Assembly: GCA_016874295.1 (NCBI GenBank)
Contig: VGUH01000024.1
Location: forward strand, 1 to 39,842
Origin: Gammaproteobacteria bacterium
Lineage (GTDB): Bacteria > Pseudomonadota > Gammaproteobacteria > Steroidobacterales > Steroidobacteraceae
Reading direction: 5' to 3'
Length of the DNA stretch: 39,842 bases
Shown: positions 39,716 to 39,842 of the stretch, piece after piece
Layout: each line of letters begins with the position of its first letter
Numbering within the stretch: the stretch's first letter is position 1
The notes under the pieces: model-generated
The model's input: the letters and a program-made list of their open reading frames with translations, nothing else
The model's database searches: none
Told to the model about the DNA's origin: nothing
Translations under genes and position numbers: made by a program

Positions 39716-39842
39716 TGTACTGACCCACCGGTTTCTGCACAGGTCAGGCCGCTAAAGCATACGCCATAGCGGGGGTTTTCATGCCGAGGGCCTGGTGGGG
39801 CCGACGGTGGTTGTAGAAGCGGATCCACTCTCCAATGACACG
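39716..39842. mobile_element. End of an IS3-family insertion sequence (cut by window)
   Basis: The sequence from TGTACTGACCCACCGG (39716 on) looks like the terminal inverted repeat of an IS3-family element, which typically begins with TG. It is followed by the antisense 3' end of a DDE transposase. The opposite end, and so the element length and target duplication, lies beyond the window. It abuts the cyanophycinase-like gene without truncating it. Confidence 0.8.
39744..39842 (-). CDS. IS3-family transposase OrfB, C-terminal fragment (5' part outside window)
   Basis: Read leftward from the window edge, 32 residues are visible: RVIGEWIRFYNHRRPHQALG, then MKTPAMAYALAA and a TGA stop (39746-39744). 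'WI-FYN--RPH-ALG--TPA' is the standard C-terminal signature of IS3-family integrase-type transposases, just after the catalytic Glu. The remainder of orfB and orfA lie beyond the window. Confidence 0.9.
   Translation of the reverse strand, partial: RVIGEWIRFYNHRRPHQALGMKTPAMAYALAA

Noticed and set aside
1-39842. tRNA, rRNA or CRISPR arrays
   Set aside because: Nothing resembling a tRNA cloverleaf, rRNA segment or regularly spaced repeats was seen; the only repeats found are the two palindromic elements and the IS end. A covariance-model search would be decisive.

Overview
The window is about 40 kb of very GC-rich DNA, densely coding on both strands, with almost every intergenic gap under 200 bp. 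HtpX, TesB, DksA/TraR and Lrp relatives, a full molybdopterin operon, a lipoprotein HtrA and periplasmic small proteins point to an aerobic gammaproteobacterium of the Xanthomonadales/Steroidobacterales/Nevskiales kind. That placement is inference from gene content and style; no rRNA or other phylogenetic marker is present. No tRNA, rRNA, CRISPR array or prophage was recognised.

Layout: (1) 1-3825, branched-chain 2-oxoacid dehydrogenase genes (partial E2, E1 alpha/beta fusion) read leftward and facing a divergent Lrp/AsnC regulator over a 111-bp AT-richer spacer that carries an inverted repeat. (2) 3933-9367, a small exported protein followed by a tightly overlapping molybdenum cofactor operon moeA-moaA-moaC-mobA-moaD, closing with a three-domain MoaE-MoeB-rhodanese fusion. 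(3) 9435-12081, leftward acyl-CoA dehydrogenase, TraR/DksA-type zinc protein and Hsp20, the last behind a sigma-32-like promoter. (4) 12264-16866, rightward acidic protein, lipoprotein, HtpX, FAD-linked oxidase and amino-acid permease. (5) 16877-21408, leftward ferredoxin-NADP reductase plus TesB, and rightward XdhC plus MATE exporter. (6) 21528-24882, a leftward three-gene operon of a lipoprotein HtrA protease and two exported SUMF1-fold proteins that lack the formylglycine-enzyme cysteines. (7) 24969-27627, PBP4-type peptidase and a Tat-exported Ntn asparaginase. (8) 27654-34293, leftward DUF4382 lipoprotein, SRPBCC protein, WYL regulator, PQQ sugar dehydrogenase, NYN nuclease-like protein and an EF-G paralogue. 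(9) 34440-36304, orphan ExbD/TolR protein, an exported unknown and an alpha/beta hydrolase. (10) 36413-39842, a decaying segment: a frameshifted pirin, a second pirin and a convergent M49-like peptidase that both lost their 3' parts at one junction, an intact cyanophycinase-like lipoprotein, and the end of an IS3-family insertion sequence.

The observations most worth a second look are: a two-copy, near-perfect palindromic repeat (9370-9432 and 21417-21516) sitting between convergent genes, whose outer edges supply the stop codon of all four flanking genes; the HtrA/SUMF1-like/SUMF1-like operon; the MoaE-MoeB-rhodanese fusion; the EF-G paralogue with Tyr in place of the catalytic His, translationally coupled to a NYN-domain protein; and the double-truncation junction near 37470-37500.
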